From contig NZ_JBANFI010000007.1 of NCBI RefSeq assembly GCF_045055655.1, forward strand, positions 70,405 through 134,404: a DNA stretch of 64,000 nucleotides, in the 5' to 3' direction. The DNA is from Marinospirillum alkalitolerans. GTDB lineage: Bacteria; Pseudomonadota; Gammaproteobacteria; Pseudomonadales; Halomonadaceae. The translations under genes were made by a program, and so were the position numbers. Numbering within the stretch: the first letter of the stretch is position 1; the number at the start of each line of letters is the position of its first letter. The notes below the pieces were generated by a model. It was given only the letters and a program-made list of their open reading frames with translations. It was not told where the DNA came from and did no database searches. Of this stretch, positions 1 to 8,437 are shown piece after piece.

Positions 1-173
1 GGCTTCGGCACCCCGTCAAGATGCAGTCCCGAGTGTAGCAAGTTCATTGGCTGAAAGAAACGCCACAGGCGGGTGGCCACAGAAAAGGATTTAAGTTTTC
101 AGTCCTCTGGCCGATAATGTGCCTGAATCGGTGCCGCCTCAGGCGGTAGAACTGGTGCTATAGGAACGCCCTC

Positions 174-701
174 ATGCGTATAGAAAACTCCTACAATCAT
201 TCGCTTGAAGCCCAGGAAAGCCTGAATACCTCGCTGAACTCAGCGCAGGGTGCCCAGTTTTCCTTGATGCTGAGTTTGATGATGGCACCGGTTTATTCCC
301 CCGACCTGTCCGATATCTACAGTAATATGGCGATCAACAGCCCTCAGGCTGTCTATCCCACCCATATTCCTACCCGCTTTGATCCTCCTGAGCTCAGTCA
401 GTATGCTGGCCCGCCTGCGGCCTATCGTGATCTGCGTTTGGTTGAAGATACCTATGCACGCCAGATGGCCAGACGCATTCAAGGCGATATGGGGATTGCT
501 CTGGTGCATGGTAATGCGGGCTATTTTAGTTGGCTGCGTGCGCTGACTGAGCAGTATCCCAAGCTGCAATTTGTGACTACCCTCAAGGCGGCAACCGGTC
601 CTTCACCGCATCAGGTGGCCGCTGCCTATGCCGCGCAAGCCAAGCCAGATACGGCGACTTTGATTAAAGAAATTAACTCTTCTTTGACTGTGGCTGCTTA
701 A
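174..701 (+). CDS. hypothetical protein, 175 aa
   Basis: I do not recognise this protein. It starts at an ATG preceded by AGGA eight bases upstream and shows the codon pattern of the neighbouring genes. The N-terminal third is rich in Ser, Asn and Gln, with a Met-rich stretch around residues 30-40; the middle is Pro/Tyr-rich; the C-terminal half (about 85-175) looks like a compact alpha/beta domain. There is no convincing signal peptide, membrane segment or catalytic motif. It lies upstream of mobA in the same direction, about 230 bases away, so it is probably a separate transcript. The 173 bases before it hold a small GC-rich hairpin (134-146) and no gene that I can see. Confidence 0.6.
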   Translation: MRIENSYNHSLEAQESLNTSLNSAQGAQFSLMLSLMMAPVYSPDLSDIYSNMAINSPQAVYPTHIPTRFDPPELSQYAGPPAAYRDLRLVEDTYARQMARRIQGDMGIALVHGNAGYFSWLRALTEQYPKLQFVTTLKAATGPSPHQVAAAYAAQAKPDTATLIKEINSSLTVAA

Positions 702-703
702 CC

Positions 704-750
704 AGAGGATCCTTAATCAGGGGATCCTTAATCTGCGCTTCCTTAATCCA
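704..750. repeat. three imperfect copies of a ~16-bp direct repeat
   Basis: Just after the stop codon of the preceding gene, the core CCTTAATC occurs three times in tandem with related flanks: GGATCCTTAATC twice, then GCTTCCTTAATC. The spacing is 16-17 bases. No function is evident; it could be slippage-derived. Confidence 0.6.
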
Positions 751-810
751 CGACCTCCTTGCTGTATTTTCTTCTTTTGTTGATCTTGTCTTGCGATATT
801 CAACCTGTGT

Positions 811-826
811 TGGCCTGTGACTTGCC
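811..826 (+). promoter_or_regulatory. possible sigma-54 (-24/-12) element upstream of mobA
   Basis: TTGGCCTGTGACTTGCC contains TGGC and TTGC with the GG (812-813) and GC (824-825) separated by exactly ten bases, as in sigma-54 promoters. The inner CAC of the consensus is not kept. It lies about 105 bases before the mobA start. A match at this level can occur by chance in a 64-kb window, so it is suggestive only. Confidence 0.3.
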
Positions 827-928
827 TCGGTGGCGCTAGCCGCTGTCTTGCATGAATGCAGAATCAGGGTTTGCAGCCTAGGCAGGATGCCTGATAATGG
901 CCGCACCATTGATTACTGGAGCTTGGCC

Positions 929-1534
929 ATGTCTTCTTTAGCTGCTTATTCGACTGCGAATCCTGGCGTCACAGGTGTCATTCTTGCCGGTGGGGAAGGA
1001 CGGCGCATGGGGGGGCAGGATAAGGGTTGGGTGGATTTTGATGGGCAGCCCTTGATTCAGCATGTGATCAACCGCCTAGAGCCGCAAACGCAGACACTAC
1101 TGATCAATGCTAATCGCAACCTCTCGGCCTATGCTGCGCTTGGCTTTAAGGTGATTGAAGATCTGCAAACGGGCTTTCATGGCCCGCTGATGGGCATGCT
1201 GACAGGGTTGAACGCCGCCTCAGATGATTGGGTGATGTTTGTTCCTTGTGATGGGCCTTTTTTGCCAACAGATTTGGTTGACCGTTTGCTGGCTGCCGCT
1301 TTAGCAGCTCAAACACGTATTGCCGTTGCCGCAGAAGCAGGCCGTCTGCAGCCAGTGGTGGTGCTCCTGCATCGCAGTCTGGCGGCTGATTTGCAGCAGG
1401 CCATGGCGCAAGGCGAGCGTAAACCCGATCGCTGGTATGCGCAGATGGGCATGACGCAGGTAGAGTGTGATGCGCAGAGTTTACGTAACTTTAATCGTCC
1501 TGAGGAGTTGATGAGCAATTCGGCCAACGGCTAG
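929..1534 (+). CDS. mobA: molybdenum cofactor guanylyltransferase MobA
   Basis: MobA joins GMP from GTP to molybdopterin cofactor to make the bis-MGD cofactor used by formate dehydrogenases, in the cytoplasm. The N-terminus carries the nucleotidyltransferase signature LAGGEGRRMGGQDKG (about residues 15-29), followed by the PCDGPFLP motif near residue 105 and the C-terminal NFNRPEEL. Its 201 residues match the family. I start at the ATG at 929 because GGAG lies eight bases upstream; an upstream in-frame GTG at 830 has no ribosome site. It stands alone here, but its partner genes (mobB, two moeA, moa genes, fdh) fill 18-43 kb of the window. Confidence 0.93.
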   Translation: MSSLAAYSTANPGVTGVILAGGEGRRMGGQDKGWVDFDGQPLIQHVINRLEPQTQTLLINANRNLSAYAALGFKVIEDLQTGFHGPLMGMLTGLNAASDDWVMFVPCDGPFLPTDLVDRLLAAALAAQTRIAVAAEAGRLQPVVVLLHRSLAADLQQAMAQGERKPDRWYAQMGMTQVECDAQSLRNFNRPEELMSNSANG

Positions 1535-1584
1535 GCAAGCCAGCTCTGTCCCTGGATGGCACCTAGTCTGCATAGCTTCAGTTG

Positions 1585-2382
1585 TTATCGGCTATTGAGG
1601 CGGTCCAGCCTCAGTCTTTGTCTTTGATCAAAAAGTCGTCGGCTACCCAGCAAGACAGCGATAAGGCTTCCAAGCCCCGTGCCTAGAGTGATCATCAGCA
1701 TGATCAGGATTTGATATTTGACGGCCAGTGCTGGTGGGGTGCCTGCCAGAATTTGCCCTGTCATCATGCCTGGAAGGCTAATAATACCTGCCGCAGCCAT
1801 GGCATTGATGCTTGGCAGTAGGCCGGCACGCATGGCCTCTCTGCGCACTGGTCCAAGGGCTTCGCTCCAGTGCTGGCCGAGCATTAAGCGATTTTCGATG
1901 ATAGCACGCTGTTGCCACGCCTGCTCAGTGAGGCGCTCTAAGGCCAAGGCCACTCCGGTCATCGTATTTCCCAGCAGCATTCCTAGCAAAGGAATCGCGT
2001 ATTGCGGTGTATACCAGGGTGTCGGGCCGACCAAGAGGAGCAGAGTGAGGATGGCGAGAGAAAAAGACGATAGAAATAACGACAGTGTTGCTAGAGTATA
2101 TCCCCAGGCACCCTTAAACCGCCGTTGTTGACGTGCGATGATCTCACGGCCAGCCAGGAGCAGCATGGTGATGGCCATTAAACTGACCCAGAGCAGACTG
2201 CCGAGAGAAAAGAGAACTTCTAGGATCAGGCCAATCAGAGCCAGCTGAAGGATAGTACGCAGTGCTGCAACTAATAATTGGCGGCTCACACCTAGCTGGG
2301 CGCTTTGTGCCAGCAGGGCCAAAACCAAGATCAGGCTGGCTGCTAAACTCAGTTGCCACCAGCTGAGTTCAATGACCTCCAA
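1585..2382 (-). CDS. fetB: FetB-type ABC exporter permease (UPF0014)
   Basis: Integral membrane subunit of the FetAB (YbbLM) ABC exporter, linked in E. coli to iron export and oxidative-stress resistance. The 265 residues form about seven hydrophobic segments, with the family motif GMLLGNTMTGVALALERL in the middle and the conserved LPGMMTGQILAGTPP stretch near residue 205. Translation appears to begin at TTG (2382), inside the last codons of the ATPase gene, with GGAG about nine bases upstream, which implies translational coupling. The substrate is inferred from the family only. It could equally be annotated simply as a UPF0014 membrane protein. Confidence 0.85.
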   Translation of the reverse strand: MEVIELSWWQLSLAASLILVLALLAQSAQLGVSRQLLVAALRTILQLALIGLILEVLFSLGSLLWVSLMAITMLLLAGREIIARQQRRFKGAWGYTLATLSLFLSSFSLAILTLLLLVGPTPWYTPQYAIPLLGMLLGNTMTGVALALERLTEQAWQQRAIIENRLMLGQHWSEALGPVRREAMRAGLLPSINAMAAAGIISLPGMMTGQILAGTPPALAVKYQILIMLMITLGTGLGSLIAVLLGSRRLFDQRQRLRLDRLNSR

Positions 2383-2998
2383 GAGGTTGCTCCTGAATCT
2401 GTTCGCCTTGAATTAATAAAATCTTATCAGCCACTCTATTGACCTGCTCTCGATCATGCGCCACCCAGATCACAGGCCAAGCATGGCGCTGTATTTCTTC
2501 TTTTAGCCATGACTCTACCTTAAGACTTTGCTCAGGATCAAGATGGGCGGTGGGCTCATCAAGCAGCAGCACCTGCAGCGGAAAAGCCAGCGCGCGTAGT
2601 AAAGCCAGACGCTGCTTTTCGCCGCTGGATAAGCGGCTCACTTGCCAATGCATGGCCTCTTGCACCAAGCCGAGTGCTGCCAGTGCTGCAGGATCGACAT
2701 CGGCGGGAAAGTGATCAGCGACTTCATCAGACCACCATTGGCTTTCCGCTGGAACCAGGCGGACTTTAAGCCGCCATAAATGGGCCGGCATGGCCTGCTG
2801 GCTTTGCTCATTCAGCCAGACTTGGCCTTGGTGTGGCTCAAGATCGGCAAGCGCGCGCAGAAAACGGCTTTTTCCACTGCCAGAAGCCCCGGTTACACAG
2901 CAGATTTCTCCACCGCGCAGTGTTAAAGAAAAGGGCTTCCAGAGTGGATTGCTTAGGGCCTCTAGGCGCAGAATCGGCTTAGGCTGGGGTGTCATCAT
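2369..2998 (-). CDS. fetA: FetA-type ABC exporter ATP-binding protein
   Basis: Cytoplasmic ATPase partner of the permease that follows it, overlapping it by 14 bases. Walker A is GASGSGKS (about residue 37), the signature is LSSGEKQRLALL (about 124) and Walker B is VLLLDEPTAHLD (about 143), with the H-loop histidine in VAHD. The 209-residue length is usual for FetA. The start ATG has AGGA six bases upstream. Together with FetB it forms a two-gene unit whose promoter must lie in the 117 bases between it and the aminotransferase gene. Assignment to iron efflux rests on homology alone. Confidence 0.85.
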   Translation of the reverse strand: MMTPQPKPILRLEALSNPLWKPFSLTLRGGEICCVTGASGSGKSRFLRALADLEPHQGQVWLNEQSQQAMPAHLWRLKVRLVPAESQWWSDEVADHFPADVDPAALAALGLVQEAMHWQVSRLSSGEKQRLALLRALAFPLQVLLLDEPTAHLDPEQSLKVESWLKEEIQRHAWPVIWVAHDREQVNRVADKILLIQGEQIQEQPLGGH

Positions 2999-3115
2999 TC
3001 ACATCCTGAAAGGAATAAGGTTCACCAGCCTAGCAACTGCACGCAAAAATTTTACTGCCTTGGCTCAGGGTTCAGTTTATTGATACAAAAAAACACCTTT
3101 GTCATCAAAAGTTCA

Positions 3116-4243
3116 TCAACGGCCCCGCCGTGTCTGGATCACCCGCGCCATACGTTGTAGGGCTGCATCGAGTTGTGCGCTAGGGCAACCAAAATTGAGG
3201 CGCAGATAGCCATCAGTGCCAAAGGCTTCACCGAGCGAGAGCGCGACGCCACCTTCAAGGAAGTCCTGTTCGTTCAGTCCGAGCTGGCGCAGATCCAGCC
3301 AAGCGACAAAGGTGGCCTGAGGGCGCGTAAAGCCAATTTCAGGGTAGTCTTGGAGCCAGTGTTCGAGCTGATCGAGATTGGCATTAAGCTGCTGTTTGAG
3401 CGCAGCCAACCATGCTGCGCCCTCTTGCCAGGCGGCTTGCGCGGCTAGTAGGCCGAGATAATTCATATCAGGCATCATGCCGCGCATCTGGCGGCGAAAA
3501 CGCACACGCCTTTCTGGATCAGGAATGATGGCAACAGCGCAAGAAAGCCCAGCGATATTGAAGGTTTTGCTCGGTGCCATCAGCGTGATCGAGCGGGCAG
3601 CGGCGTCTGGATTGAGTGCAGCAAAAGGCAGATGCCGCTGCTGAGGATCAAGGAGCAGATCCGCCCAGATTTCATCAGAGATCACCAGCAGATCGCGCTC
3701 AAGAGCCAGCTGCGCCAGTTGCTCTAAATCCGCGCGTGTTGCCACCTGTCCGCTTGGGTTGTGCGGGTGGCACAAGACCAGTGCTTGGGTCGCATCGGTC
3801 AGATAAGGCGTCCAGTCTGTCGCCTCGCTGGGGACGCTCACCAGGGGCCGCGCGCGCAATCGACCTAGCTGACGAATCGGTGGATAGACCGGCTGTGGCA
3901 CAGCCAGACCTGCCTCGGGCGCTAATTCGGCTTCGATAGCGAGATGCAAGCCAGGCACCACCCCCGGTAGCCAGACCAGCCATTCTGCTTCGATGGCCCA
4001 GTGATACTGCTCAGCGCACCAGGCAACAAAGGTGTCGATCAGCCCAGAAGGGATCTCGCCATACCCAAAAACGCCGCGTTCGACGGCTTGGCGCAGCGCT
4101 TTTTGTACCGCTGGCGGTGCGGCAAAGTCCATATCGGCCACCCACATGGGCAGAATATCTTGCTCTTCATAGCGCTGCCATTTGAGGCTGGCGGTGCCAC
4201 GGCGCTCGATGGGGGTCACAAAATCAAATTCAGGTGTAGACAT
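3116..4243 (-). CDS. MalY/PatB-family PLP-dependent C-S lyase
   Basis: Fold-type I PLP enzyme of the MalY/PatB group, which cleaves cystathionine-like C-S bonds (cystathionine beta-lyase) and in some members also regulates transcription. The N-terminal WVADMDFAAPPAVQKAL is the family hallmark. The PLP-binding lysine lies in SKTFNIAGL, the DEIWADLLL motif precedes it, and the C-terminal LRLNFGCPSAQLDAAL includes the carboxylate-binding arginine. Of two close ATGs I choose the second (4243) because AAGGA then sits about six bases upstream. The 375 residues match the family (about 390). It is a single gene here, and its physiological substrate cannot be told from sequence. Confidence 0.88.
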   Translation of the reverse strand: MSTPEFDFVTPIERRGTASLKWQRYEEQDILPMWVADMDFAAPPAVQKALRQAVERGVFGYGEIPSGLIDTFVAWCAEQYHWAIEAEWLVWLPGVVPGLHLAIEAELAPEAGLAVPQPVYPPIRQLGRLRARPLVSVPSEATDWTPYLTDATQALVLCHPHNPSGQVATRADLEQLAQLALERDLLVISDEIWADLLLDPQQRHLPFAALNPDAAARSITLMAPSKTFNIAGLSCAVAIIPDPERRVRFRRQMRGMMPDMNYLGLLAAQAAWQEGAAWLAALKQQLNANLDQLEHWLQDYPEIGFTRPQATFVAWLDLRQLGLNEQDFLEGGVALSLGEAFGTDGYLRLNFGCPSAQLDAALQRMARVIQTRRGR

Positions 4244-4323
4244 GTGCATTCCTTGATAGCAAAGAAACGAGGAGTGCGACCTTTGCTGGATGCCCTTGGG
4301 TAGAGCAGATCGCTATACTCCTT

Positions 4324-4396
4324 GGTTCTGAAAAAAAGCGGGTTTTGAAAAAGTAGGTTCTGAAAAAAAGCGGGTTTTGAAAAAGTAGGTTCTGAA
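4324..4396. repeat. 32-bp tandem repeat, two exact copies plus a partial third
   Basis: Between the divergent C-S lyase and thioesterase genes an A/G-rich 32-base unit beginning GGTTCTGAAAAAAAGCGGG is repeated exactly (4324-4355 and 4356-4387). A third copy breaks off after nine bases (4388-4396). It lies in the shared upstream region of both genes. It could alter promoter spacing or simply be replication slippage. Confidence 0.9.
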
Positions 4397-4473
4397 CAAG
4401 GCTTTTGATAAGCCGCTCTGTACATCCGTTTTAAAGAAACGATGGTTGATGAAGAAAAACAAAGGATAAAACA

Positions 4474-4869
4474 ATGCTTTCGATGACACTGACGCCGGGT
4501 TTTACCGATACCGATGCCATGGGCCATATCAACAATACCCGCCTGCCAGTCTGGTTTGAACTGGCACGCAATGATCTGTTTCGCTTTTTTATCCCTGATT
4601 TAGACCCTCAAAAATGGTGCTTGATTATTGCACGAATCGAAGTTGATTTTGTGGGTGAGCTTTTTTATGGGCAGGAGGTAGAAATCCGCACGCAGATTGC
4701 CAGAATCGGCAATGCTTCGTTTGTTGTGCAGCAAGAAGCCTGGCAGGAGGGGCGTCTTGGCGCACGTGGGCAGGCCACCTTGGTACATTATGATTTCACC
4801 ACCAAAAAGACCCAGCCACTGACACCTGCTCAGCGTGAAGCTTTGACGCCTCATCTGATCAGCGCCTAG
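4474..4869 (+). CDS. YbgC-like acyl-CoA thioesterase (hotdog fold)
   Basis: A 131-residue 4HBT hotdog-fold protein that probably hydrolyses an acyl-CoA or acyl-ACP. The N-terminal FTDTDAMGHINN is the active-site loop of the 4-hydroxybenzoyl-CoA thioesterase/YbgC group, with the catalytic Asp in the DTDxxGHxNN pattern. The following helix LPVWFELARNDLF has the conserved Glu. The start ATG has AGGA seven bases upstream. YbgC itself usually sits in the tol-pal operon and this gene does not, so its substrate is open. It is transcribed alone, diverging from the C-S lyase gene across the tandem repeat. Confidence 0.82.
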   Translation: MLSMTLTPGFTDTDAMGHINNTRLPVWFELARNDLFRFFIPDLDPQKWCLIIARIEVDFVGELFYGQEVEIRTQIARIGNASFVVQQEAWQEGRLGARGQATLVHYDFTTKKTQPLTPAQREALTPHLISA

Positions 4870-4874
4870 GAACC

Positions 4875-5062
4875 CTCTGATTAACTACTGCGCTTGGTGA
4901 TGCTGCGTTGAAATTGGTCTCAAAATGCTCATTTACTCCGTGTAAACTCCGCTTTTTCGATCAATTTCGCCTTGCGACCTACATGGATGTAGGAAGTGCA
5001 GCAATTCGTCTGGAACGAATGCTGTCCTGACCTGTGCTCGTGACGTTGATCAGAGGCTCCCT
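4875..5062. repeat. candidate dispersed intergenic repeat element
   Basis: The 279 bases between the thioesterase gene and the next stop codon hold no gene. The stretch around 4926-4958 (core CTCATTTACTCCGTGTAAA, with TTTAC and GTAAA facing each other) resembles intergenic repeat elements seen in several gammaproteobacteria. I find only one clear copy in this window, so calling it dispersed is inference. Confidence 0.35.
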
Positions 5063-5080
5063 AGCCTGCATCAATGGCAT

Positions 5081-5114
5081 CAAAAAGCCCCAGTCGTCTG
5101 ATAACGGCTGGGGC
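5081..5114 (-). terminator. rho-independent terminator of the outer-membrane protein gene
   Basis: An 11-bp stem (5087-5097 with 5104-5114, one G-T pair) and a six-base loop. Read on the minus strand it is followed by TTTTT, 34 bases after the stop codon of the minus-strand gene. Confidence 0.85.
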
Positions 5115-5148
5115 GAGAGCGTGCAAACTTGGAGCTGACCGATCGGGA

Positions 5149-5628
5149 TTAGAAGTGCAGCAGTACACCCAGATGGGGGCGGATCACCAGCTCATTTTTC
5201 TTGCCTGTTGTTGGGTGATCGATGCCATAGACGCCACTGATACTGGCAGAGAGCACCATCCAGCGCGTGAGCGGCATCTCGTAGCCTAAACGCAGATCAG
5301 CACCGATATTCGAATCGGCTTCATCGCCACGCCAATAGCTGGCTCCAAGCTGATAAAAAGTACCGCTTAAATAACGTTCGTTATAACGCTTAAATCCCGC
5401 CTCATACACTTGATACTCATCGCCATCTGCCAGACCCAGCACCAAGGCAGAGCGGCGTCCCACCGAGACCTGATAGGACAGGTTGAGCTGACCATCGTCC
5501 TGATTGCGATCAAGCTGACGTGCCAGATCATAGCCAAAAGCGTGGCTGGTATTGGCCTGCGCCGAGCTGACAGTGATCGAAAAACAGACAACAAGGCTTG
5601 CAAGTAAAAGAAGAGCACGCTGCGCCAT
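5149..5628 (-). CDS. small outer-membrane beta-barrel protein, 159 aa
   Basis: Probable exported outer-membrane protein. Residues 1-25 are a classic signal peptide (hydrophobic core ALLLLASLVVCFSITV, cleavage after AQA). The mature part alternates polar and hydrophobic residues in beta-strand-like stretches (LNLSYQVSV, YQLGASYWRG, NIGADLRLGYEMP) and ends in LGVLLHF, a terminal aromatic as in BAM substrates. I choose the start at 5628 because GGAG lies seven bases upstream; an earlier ATG at 5664 would spoil the signal peptide. It lies divergent from the Fus-like receptor gene and shares a 250-bp upstream region with it. The specific function is unknown. Confidence 0.72.
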   Translation of the reverse strand: MAQRALLLLASLVVCFSITVSSAQANTSHAFGYDLARQLDRNQDDGQLNLSYQVSVGRRSALVLGLADGDEYQVYEAGFKRYNERYLSGTFYQLGASYWRGDEADSNIGADLRLGYEMPLTRWMVLSASISGVYGIDHPTTGKKNELVIRPHLGVLLHF

Positions 5629-5764
5629 AGAAATCTCCAGCAAATCAAAGGGCGGGATAAACAATCCCGCATCTTAAAGGAAAAGGCGCGAGCTGCCTAC
5701 TCTGGGTGTGTGCTCCAGCGCAACTGAAGAAGATCGTCTCTCTTTATCAATAGTCTATCTAAAT

Positions 5765-5783
5765 GATAATAATTGACATTTAC
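5765..5783. promoter_or_regulatory. Fur-box-like operator
   Basis: GATAATAATTGACATTTAC matches the 19-base E. coli Fur consensus at 13 positions, including GATAAT and CATT. It overlaps the -35 hexamer of the receptor promoter, the position expected for iron repression. Confidence 0.65.
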
Positions 5784-5801
5784 TATGCATGTTTTTAATA
5801 T
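5773..5801 (+). promoter_or_regulatory. sigma-70 promoter of the Fus-like operon
   Basis: TTGACA (5773-5778), exactly 17 bases, then TAATAT (5796-5801). This is a near-consensus promoter about 70 bases before the receptor start codon. Confidence 0.8.
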
Positions 5802-5879
5802 ACCGCGCGGTTTATTCCTCTGAGTTGCATCTTATTCTTGGTGCATTTTTCTGCTCTTCTGGCATACAAAAGGAAAGAC

Positions 5880-8384
5880 ATGAAGCTTGTGAAGTCGCCT
5901 ATCGCGCTGGCACTCTGTAGCTGTTTGGCCACCAGCTTACCTCTTTGGGCGAATGAGGTGGATCAAGAAGAAGATCTGCAACCCGATGTGGTGGTCTATG
6001 GTCAGGCGCTTGATCCCTTAACCAGCAGCAGCTCGCTGGATGCCGAGGCCATACGCCAGCGTCCAACAGGTGATGGCAATCTCACCGATCTGCTGCGCAC
6101 CAATCCGGCGGTGCAGTTTTCCAACTCAAGCAGCAGTATGAATCAGGGTGAGATACGCCCTGAAAGCATCTCGATTCATGGTTCGCGGGCCTATCAGAAT
6201 AGTTTTCGGCTCGATGGCATGAATCTGAATAATGATCTCAATCCGGCCAGCCCTAATCTGGGTGTCACCTTAACCAATCTGGGAAGTGATACGCAGGGCT
6301 TTTATCTGGATAGCCGTCTGATCGATTCGATCACGGTGTACGATGCCAATATTCCGGTGGAGTTTGGTGGTTTTATGGGCGGCAGTATTGAGGCCCAATC
6401 GCGGAGTTGGCGCGGTGAACGCGGTGGTCAGATCTACTATCGCCATACACAAGCCAGCTGGAACCGCACCCATATCGATCGTCAGCTGAATTTTGATTCC
6501 AGTGAAAACTCCCGCGCTCATCCATCGCGTTTTCAGCCAGATTACCGCAAGCATAGCTATGGCCTGAATGTCGAGACAGGATTGACTGACCAGCTGGGCG
6601 TGGTGTTCTCCCTGTCGCGTCGTGAATCCACGATTCCCAGCCAGCATGTGGGCGGGCTGAGTGTTGATCTGGATGAAGCAGGCGAGCATCTGGTGATGTT
6701 TAATCGCGCTGATCAGGTCAAGAATCAGACCCGCACCAGTGATCAGGCCTTTGCCAAGTTCAGCTGGTATCCGCAAGGCGGCACCGAGCTTCATTGGTCG
6801 ACCACCTATACCGGCTATACCTCAAGCCAGTTTTTAAATGGGTCTGCCAACTCGGATTATGATGAAGAGCACCGTGGCTTGGGTTCACAGCTCCAGTGGC
6901 AGCAGCAAACGCGCTGGGGGCAGAGTGATCTGCATTTGAGCTGGCAGCAGCTCGAGGATGAGCGAGATTCAGCGCAAAAGTATTCAGTGCAACTTGAGGA
7001 TTTAAGCGATTGGGAGCACCGGCGCACTTATGATTCAGGCGGTCCAGGGGATCTGATTTCGCGTCAGGAAAACCTGACTGCGCGCTCAACCTTTCGCTGG
7101 CATCCACTGGTGTGGGGTGAATGGGAGCAGCGCGTGCGCGTGGGTGCTGAAGTGACCCGCACCGAAGCTGAGTATGAGCGGCGTGCGCCCTTCTTCCGTA
7201 ATGGTTTTATCATGACGCAAGGCTGGGATGGTGAACCGAATTTGATGGGTGGACAGGTTGAGGCCTTTTTTGCTGGGCGGCATCGGGCTGATTTTACCCA
7301 GACGGCGGTCTTTGCTGAAAACACCCTGAGCTATGGCCGCTGGAGCTTCCGTCCTGGTGTGCGTGTGGATCGTGATGATTTTGTTGAGCGGACGAATCTC
7401 GCACCGCGCTTTGTTGCCAGTCTGGATGTCTTTGGTGATCAGCGGACCCGCGTGACGGCAGGGGCGAATCGCTATTATGGGCGCTCGATGCTGACCTATG
7501 CTCTCTATGAAGCGCAGAATGCGGGCCTGCATTTGTGCTACTGGGGTTGTACACCGAACAGCATGGATAATGATTGGAGTCCCGCGCGTGATTTTGAAGG
7601 CATGGCGGATCTGCATACCCCCTATAGTGATGAGTTGAGCTTGAGCGTCAGCCAGATCTGGGGTCCGACGCTATGGCGTGTCAGCTATGTGCAGCGTGAT
7701 AACCGCGATGAAGTGCGTAGCCGACCCAAGTATCCAGGAACCAGTGATCCAATCGAAGCCCGTATTCGTACCTTTGATAATGGTGGTCGCAGTGAGCATG
7801 AAACCCTCTCGTTGACGGTCAGTCATTTAGATGGCGTGGCGTTGGGTGCCACAACGCATCATTGGACCCTGACTGCGGCTTGGCAGGATTCCTTCAGCAA
7901 TACACCCAAGGATCAAGGCTATGCCTTTTTTGATCCTAACCTGAACCTGAATATGGATTATGTGGATTACCGGGGTGAGATTATTCGCGCGCGTGATCTG
8001 CCTGCTACGGATTTCAATCTGCCTTTGCGTATCAATGCTGAGTTGATTTCAGTCTATGAGCCCAGCCAGCTGAGCTTCTATCAGACCTGGCACTGGGGCA
8101 GCTCGCGTGATCAGGCCACACGTCATCAGAATGACTACACCACCTTGCCGGATAGCGATCAGCAGGTGCTCAAGTATGAGCGTGTGCGTTATAGCTCTAC
8201 CTTCCGCTGGGATACCAAGGTCCGCTGGGAGCCCAGTTGGGCACAGGGTTTTGGTGCGGCGCTAGAGGTCACCAACCTGCTCAATAATCGCAATGCCACA
8301 GATGCCTTTGTGCATTCCAATCAGGTGTATCGCTCCTATGCGCCCGGGCGGCAATTCTGGTTACAGCTGGATTATAACTTCTAA
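5880..8384 (+). CDS. TonB-dependent outer-membrane receptor (FusA/YddB-like)
   Basis: A 22-strand TonB-dependent receptor that imports a ligand across the outer membrane using TonB-ExbBD energy. The signal peptide is residues 1-24, followed by a TonB-box-like DVVVYG (36-41). A plug domain (about 45-185; LRTNPAVQF, RLDGMNLNND, VEFGGFMGGSIEA) leads to a long barrel ending in LQLDYNF with the terminal Phe. I start at 5880 because AAAGGAA lies just upstream. Its 834 residues are close to YddB/FusA. The ABC transporter and M16 protease that follow make a Fus-type protein-import operon the best reading, with an iron-containing protein as ligand. A peptide or siderophore ligand is the alternative. 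Confidence 0.85.
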   Translation: MKLVKSPIALALCSCLATSLPLWANEVDQEEDLQPDVVVYGQALDPLTSSSSLDAEAIRQRPTGDGNLTDLLRTNPAVQFSNSSSSMNQGEIRPESISIHGSRAYQNSFRLDGMNLNNDLNPASPNLGVTLTNLGSDTQGFYLDSRLIDSITVYDANIPVEFGGFMGGSIEAQSRSWRGERGGQIYYRHTQASWNRTHIDRQLNFDSSENSRAHPSRFQPDYRKHSYGLNVETGLTDQLGVVFSLSRRESTIPSQHVGGLSVDLDEAGEHLVMFNRADQVKNQTRTSDQAFAKFSWYPQGGTELHWSTTYTGYTSSQFLNGSANSDYDEEHRGLGSQLQWQQQTRWGQSDLHLSWQQLEDERDSAQKYSVQLEDLSDWEHRRTYDSGGPGDLISRQENLTARSTFRWHPLVWGEWEQRVRVGAEVTRTEAEYERRAPFFRNGFIMTQGWDGEPNLMGGQVEAFFAGRHRADFTQTAVFAENTLSYGRWSFRPGVRVDRDDFVERTNLAPRFVASLDVFGDQRTRVTAGANRYYGRSMLTYALYEAQNAGLHLCYWGCTPNSMDNDWSPARDFEGMADLHTPYSDELSLSVSQIWGPTLWRVSYVQRDNRDEVRSRPKYPGTSDPIEARIRTFDNGGRSEHETLSLTVSHLDGVALGATTHHWTLTAAWQDSFSNTPKDQGYAFFDPNLNLNMDYVDYRGEIIRARDLPATDFNLPLRINAELISVYEPSQLSFYQTWHWGSSRDQATRHQNDYTTLPDSDQQVLKYERVRYSSTFRWDTKVRWEPSWAQGFGAALEVTNLLNNRNATDAFVHSNQVYRSYAPGRQFWLQLDYNF

Positions 8385-8398
8385 TTCGACTCTTCTTC

Positions 8399-8417
8399 GG
8401 CCAGCCTTGTGCTGGCC
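8399..8417 (+). promoter_or_regulatory. intercistronic hairpin between receptor and ABC transporter genes
   Basis: A perfect 7-bp stem GGCCAGC/GCTGGCC with a five-base loop and no U-run, 15 bases after the receptor stop. It may stabilise the upstream message or reduce read-through, giving more receptor than transporter. Confidence 0.5.
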
Positions 8418-8437
8418 TTGTCTCGCTGGTGATCTTC

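Noticed and set aside
830..928. A longer mobA starting at GTG 830
   Set aside because: There is no ribosome site, and the extra 33 residues do not belong to the MobA fold, which starts at VILAGGEG.
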